Position numbers and translations under genes: made by a program | Notes under the pieces: generated by a model | Database searches by the model: none | What the model was told of the DNA's origin: nothing | What the model saw: the letters and a program-made list of their open reading frames with translations, nothing else | In this document: positions 59,903-64,000 of the stretch, piece after piece | Position numbering within the stretch: the first letter of the stretch is position 1 | How the letters are laid out: every line of letters starts with the position of its first letter | NCBI GenBank assembly: GCA_937625935.1 | Contig: OW569368.1 | Span: 248,001-312,000 of the forward strand | Length of the DNA: 64,000 bases | Source of the DNA: Tetramitus jugosus | Lineage: Eukaryota; Heterolobosea; Eutetramitea; Acrasida; Vahlkampfiidae | Reading direction: 5' to 3'

Positions 59903-62900
59903 ATGGATATGCGTGGTTTGAGTGTGTTCATTTCTGATATCAGGAAATGTAAGTTGTCTTTTTTTTTCTCAGCCACAACAACCTTTTTATTTTTGATATC
60001 ATCATCATTATCATCAGCAAAACTCACTCACCACATATGACACACACATTTAGGCACAACAAAGGATGAAGAAACAAAAAAAGTGGACAAGGAATTGGCC
60101 AAGATTCGATCAAAGTTCAAGAGTGGTGGCTCTCTCAAGAGCTATGACAGAAAAAAATATGTTTGCAAGCTCTTGTACATTTACATGTTGGGTTATGACA
60201 TTGACTTTGGTCACATTGAGGCAGTGAACCTCCTCAGTTCCAACTCTTATGCAGAGAAGCACGTGGGATACTTGGCATGCACACTCTTGTTGAATGAAAA
60301 TCACGAGTTGGTCACACTGATTACCAACTCTATCAAGAGAGACATGAGCATGAAGGATCCAAATCTTCAATGCCTTGCACTGACTGCCACTGCCAATGTG
60401 GGTGGTAAGGAACAAGCAGAAGCACTCGCACAAGATGTACAAAAATTGTTGATTAGTGGTGATACAAAATTGTTGGTGAGAAAAAAGGCTGCATTGACAC
60501 TGTTGAGACTCTATCGCAAGTACCCTGAGATTTTGCCTGCTGATGCATGGAGTAGCCGTGTCATTTCACTATTGGGCAGCAAGGATCTCGGTGTCATTAC
60601 CAGTGTCATGGGACTCGTGTTGGGCATGGTCCAAAATGAACCAGAAGCCTATGTCGATGCCATTCAAAAAGCAGTTCGATTGCTCGTCAAACTCATTCTC
60701 AACAAGGACTTTAACTCTAATTATTTGTATTATTCGATACCTGCTCCATGGTTGCAAGTCAAGTTGTTCCAACTGTTGCAATACTATCCGTTGCCAAGGC
60801 AGGATGACGCTCTTGTCAGTCAAATTACTCAAGTGTTGAACAGAGTGATTGCCACTGCAGAGAGAACAAAGGGTGCTGGTGCTGGAGGTGGTGCTACTGG
60901 TGGCGCTGGAGGTGGTGTCGGTGGTTCTCAACAACGATCCGTCAGCAAGACCAATGCTGCTCATGCCGTCTTGTTCGAAGCACTCAACTTGGCCATTCAC
61001 TATGACAATGACAAGCAATTGCTCATCAATGCCACTCAATTGTTGAAGAGATACTTGCAGGAGAGAGACACCAATCTGAGGTACCTCTCACTTGATACTC
61101 TCTCTAGAATGGCCTACTCTGGCAATGAGGAAGTCATTATCAACATTAGAAAGAATCAAGATTCTGTCTTGTTGGCAATGAAGGACCCTGATATTTCCAT
61201 TAGGAGACGTGCACTCGATCTCCTGTACAGCATGTGTAACAGAAGCAATGCAGGTGAGATTGTGGGTGAATTGTTGAATTATTTGCCATTGAGTGACTAT
61301 GCGATTAGAGAGGAATTGGTGCTCAAGATTGCCATTTTGGCTGAAAAGTTTGCTGTGGATCTCACATGGTACGTTGATGTCATTCTCAACCTCATTAGTC
61401 AAGCAGGTGACTTTGTGACTGATGATATCTGGCATCGTGTGATTCAAATTGTGACCAACAAGGGTGAAGAATTGCAGAGATATACGGCAGGAACCGTGTT
61501 TACTGCAGTTTCCTCACCAGCTGCTCATGAAAAGTGCATTTTGATTGCTGGTTATGTGTTGGGTGAGTTTGGTGACATGGTTGCTGATTTGGAGCACAGT
61601 GCTCCTATGCTTCAATTCCAGACACTGTATGGAAAGATGGACCTGGTCTCCACAGCTACCAAGGCACTCATGCTCAGCACATTTATGAAAATGTACAACT
61701 TGTATCCTGATCACGAAGAATTGAGAGAGTTGATCAAGGGAGTGTTTGACAAGTACAGAAACTATTTGGATGCTGAGATTCAACAGAGAGCCAACGAATA
61801 CTACTATTTGATTGAGACTGGAAACGATGATTTGTTGTTGCAAGTGTTGGACAATATGCCTGCATTCCCAGAGAGAGAATCCAGTGTCATTCGAAGACTG
61901 TTGGAGAAGCAAGCGAGAGGCAAGGGTGGAAAGCAATCCTCTGCCAACACACCTCACGACGAAGAAGAAGAAGACGAGGAGGATGAAGATCACGGAGCAG
62001 CCGATCGCAATGCCAACAGAGGAGGTGCCTCCATGCTTGACATGGGTGACTTTTTGTCCTCTGGTTCTCAACAACAACAGCAACAGCAGCAACAAGCACC
62101 ACCTAGTGATGATGACTTTTTTGGTGGTTTGGTGTCCAGTGTTGCATCCATGCCACAACAACAACAAAACAATCAACCATCATTGGATGACTTGTTTGGT
62201 GGAATGGGCAGTGGTCAAATGATGAGCGGTGGAATGGGCAGTGGTGGTGCCAACATGATGGGTGGTGGCTATCAAGCACCTGCAAGACAAGCACCACAAC
62301 AATCTGGAATGTTGAACATGGATGACATGTTTGGAGGTATGTCCAGTGCAACCACTAGCCCACCACCATCCGTCAACCTTGCCAGTGCTGCTGCCTCTAT
62401 TGCTCAACAAAAGAGAGAAAATAGAGAGTTGAGTGGCAACAGTATTGATGACATGATTAGAAGCAACTCCATCCTCGGTTCCGAGATTATTCAATCCGAG
62501 GAGGCTCATGCTGCAGCCCGCGAGTTCTTCAAGGATCTCATCTTTACTGACTCTGGTATTGTCATTGAAGACGCTCACTTGCAAGTCAAGGTGAAGATGG
62601 AATTCCATGGCAACAAGGGCAGAGTTCAAGTCTTGTTCGGTAACAAGACTGATGAGCCATTGACTCAATTCAGATCCGAAGTTGGTGACCACCCATCTCT
62701 CCAGACACAAGTGTCCAATGTTGCTCCACTGATTGCCAAGAAGACACAAGTCAAGCAATTCATTGAAGTGACCTGCTTGAGACCATTCAGAGATCCATTG
62801 CAATTGACTCTCTTCTTCCAACACAACAGACAATTCTACCGATTCAATGTGTCATTGCCAGTTGTTTTGCACAAGTTTGTTGAGCCATTGAATCTGATTG

Positions 62901-63244
62901 GTGGTGATGCATTCTTCCAACAGTGGAATCGCATTGAGAAGGGATCACCTCACGAACACCAGAGAGCATTCCGTCAAAACACCGCTCTCTATCCAACTAT
63001 TGACTCTGTGAAGCAATTGTTGAGAGAGGGAATGCATATGGGCGTGTTGGAGAATGTGGATCCAAATCCAAACAATTTGGTCTCCTGTGGCACCGTTGCC
63101 TGGAAAGGAGGTCAGGAAGCTGTTTTGATTCGTTGTGAATTGAACGCTCCAAAGCAAGCATTCAGACTCACGGTCAGAAGTGCAGATGTCACCGTAGGAA
63201 AAGAGATTCAAGACAGAATTGTGAACCGCATTGGTCTCTTATAA
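59903..63244 (+). CDS. AP2A: AP-2 complex subunit alpha (adaptin)
   Basis: Exon 1 (59903-59948) and exon 2 (60054-63244), joined across a 105-nt intron, give 1078 residues. The first exon MDMRGLSVFISDIRK joins CTTKDEETKKVDKELAKIRS, the conserved adaptin start with the basic phosphoinositide-binding N-terminus. KKYVCKLLYIYMLGYDIDFG and HIEAVNLLSS follow as the classic alpha trunk. The trunk of helical repeats runs to about 620, interrupted near 282 by a Gly-rich loop. A Gly/Met/Gln-rich hinge (about 635-800) follows. The appendage begins near 810 with SILGSEIIQSEEAHAAA, includes PLTQFRSEVGDHPSLQ, and ends VRSADVTVGKEIQDRI. AP-2 links clathrin, cargo and PI(4,5)P2 at the plasma membrane in endocytosis. 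Confidence 0.95.
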
Positions 63245-63320
63245 AACAACCAAACTTTCCATAAAGCTTTACACTGTATTTTCAATCTCTTCCCGTCGTC
63301 TGTTGAATAGATGAATTTTT

Positions 63321-64000
63321 TTATTCTGGGTATTGTTGTTCTTGTGGCTTAGCTCTAAATGTGCATTGCAGTGCTTGTGACTGCTCCCATTGCTCATCGT
63401 CCAACAACCAGAGGAATCCCTTGAAACTATAGAAACGTTTCATCTTGTTCTTCTTGCCGATGACCCAGTTGTTGTGCACGACGTGAATATTGGGAAAGTT
63501 GTTTTGAATGTTGCCACGTGCACCAAAGTACACTGCACCACTCGGATAAGACTCCATGGGTAGGTATTGCACTTTGAGATGTCCGCGATACTTGTTCAAC
63601 AGATCCTGCTCCGTCTCCACAGAAATGTTGTTGAGTATCTGGTGTGCGTGTTTCTCCGTCACGATATCCCATATCCGTTTCATGGTCCGCGTATTGTTCA
63701 AATAGAGAAATCCACCGCAAATGATGGTTCGGATGTGGAGACTCGCACTGGGTTCATCATTCTGTGCCACCAGATCCATTCCACTGTATCGACTGTGAAT
63801 AAAGTCGAGTGGACTGTGGAACCATATAGAGTCCGAATCAACGAGCAACACTCGATGATTCATGTGAAGAATTTTTCGAATGAACCGTGTGCGATGAACC
63901 ATCAACAATTGATAATCTCTCGTATCATACTTGAGATCCTTGTTATCATTATTATTGTTGTTCTTATTATTATTGTTGTTATTGTTCGTTGTGTCAGTGT
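63321..64000 (-). CDS. nucleotide-sugar glycosyltransferase (partial, 5' end beyond window)
   Basis: The minus-strand frame runs from the stop at 63321 through the window edge without a stop, so the N-terminus is outside (226 residues visible). The visible part begins with an Asn-rich run and then DTRDYQLLMVHRTRFIRKIL, leading to HRVLLVDSDSIWFHSPLDFI with the D-S-D metal/nucleotide motif. DLVAQNDEPSASLHIRTIIC and GGFLYLNNTR (acceptor/donor pocket) follow, then FPNIHVVHNNWVIGKKNKMK with the H-x-N-W motif near the C-terminus. This pattern is typical of the nucleotide-diphospho-sugar transferase domain found in plant RRA/XEG-type (GT77-like) enzymes. It probably transfers a pentose or hexose to a glycoprotein in the Golgi; the sugar is not readable. 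It converges with AP-2 alpha (76 bp between stops). Confidence 0.82.
   Translation of the reverse strand, partial: TDTTNNNNNNNKNNNNNDNKDLKYDTRDYQLLMVHRTRFIRKILHMNHRVLLVDSDSIWFHSPLDFIHSRYSGMDLVAQNDEPSASLHIRTIICGGFLYLNNTRTMKRIWDIVTEKHAHQILNNISVETEQDLLNKYRGHLKVQYLPMESYPSGAVYFGARGNIQNNFPNIHVVHNNWVIGKKNKMKRFYSFKGFLWLLDDEQWEQSQALQCTFRAKPQEQQYPE

Overview
This is a gene-dense, intron-poor nuclear region of a free-living protist. The best fit is an amoeboflagellate of the genus Naegleria (Heterolobosea) or a close relative. That assignment is inference from gene content and style: standard genetic code, 5' leaders rich in CAA triplets, long Asn/Gln/Ser/Thr runs inside otherwise conserved proteins, short GT-AG introns, and a mix of animal-like, plant-like and amoeba-like families side by side. 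I see no viral, transposon, CRISPR, rRNA or tRNA features. About 34 protein genes are called on both strands. Two run off the window ends (a leucine-rich-repeat protein at the left edge and a glycosyltransferase at the right edge).

Layout. 1-8.4 kb: two leucine-rich-repeat (LRR) proteins around a small LEA-like hydrophilin, then two low-complexity nuclear-type proteins, the second with a perfect Zn2Cys6 zinc cluster. 8.9-17.3 kb: a four-pass membrane protein, an unrecognised helical protein, the Golgi tether subunit COG7, a small orphan, thiamine pyrophosphokinase and a beta-hydroxyacid dehydrogenase. 17.5-26.7 kb: a five-exon casein kinase 1, a DHHC palmitoyltransferase, a LisH-DYRK kinase, a mitochondrial-type FtsJ rRNA methyltransferase, a probable myristoylated NlpC/P60-like protein and a SENP8-type protease. 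26.7-40.1 kb: a 1452-residue CCDC17-like coiled-coil protein, an F-box/LRR protein, a DJ-1/PfpI-fold protein lacking its nucleophile, and a 1647-residue ABCG transporter with a large Cys-rich ectodomain. 40-50.5 kb: a small orphan, an RGS protein, an unknown protein, a PH-RasGAP and an M8-type metallopeptidase with a degenerate zinc site. 51-64 kb: a SHAQKYF Myb factor, ATG5, a dienelactone-hydrolase-family enzyme, a PX-BAR sorting nexin, proteasome beta-7, AP-2 alpha and the partial glycosyltransferase.

There is no obvious single pathway here. Membrane traffic is nonetheless well represented (COG7, AP-2 alpha, sorting nexin, ATG5, palmitoyltransferase), as is GTPase/kinase signalling (RGS, RasGAP, CK1, DYRK). 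Many neighbours are head-to-head with short shared promoters, or tail-to-tail with only 12-76 bp between stop codons. I reconstructed 21 introns in ten genes by matching reading phase and conserved protein sequence across GT...AG boundaries. They fall into a short class (58-84 nt) and a longer, repeat-rich class (99-225 nt), and every gene uses only one class.
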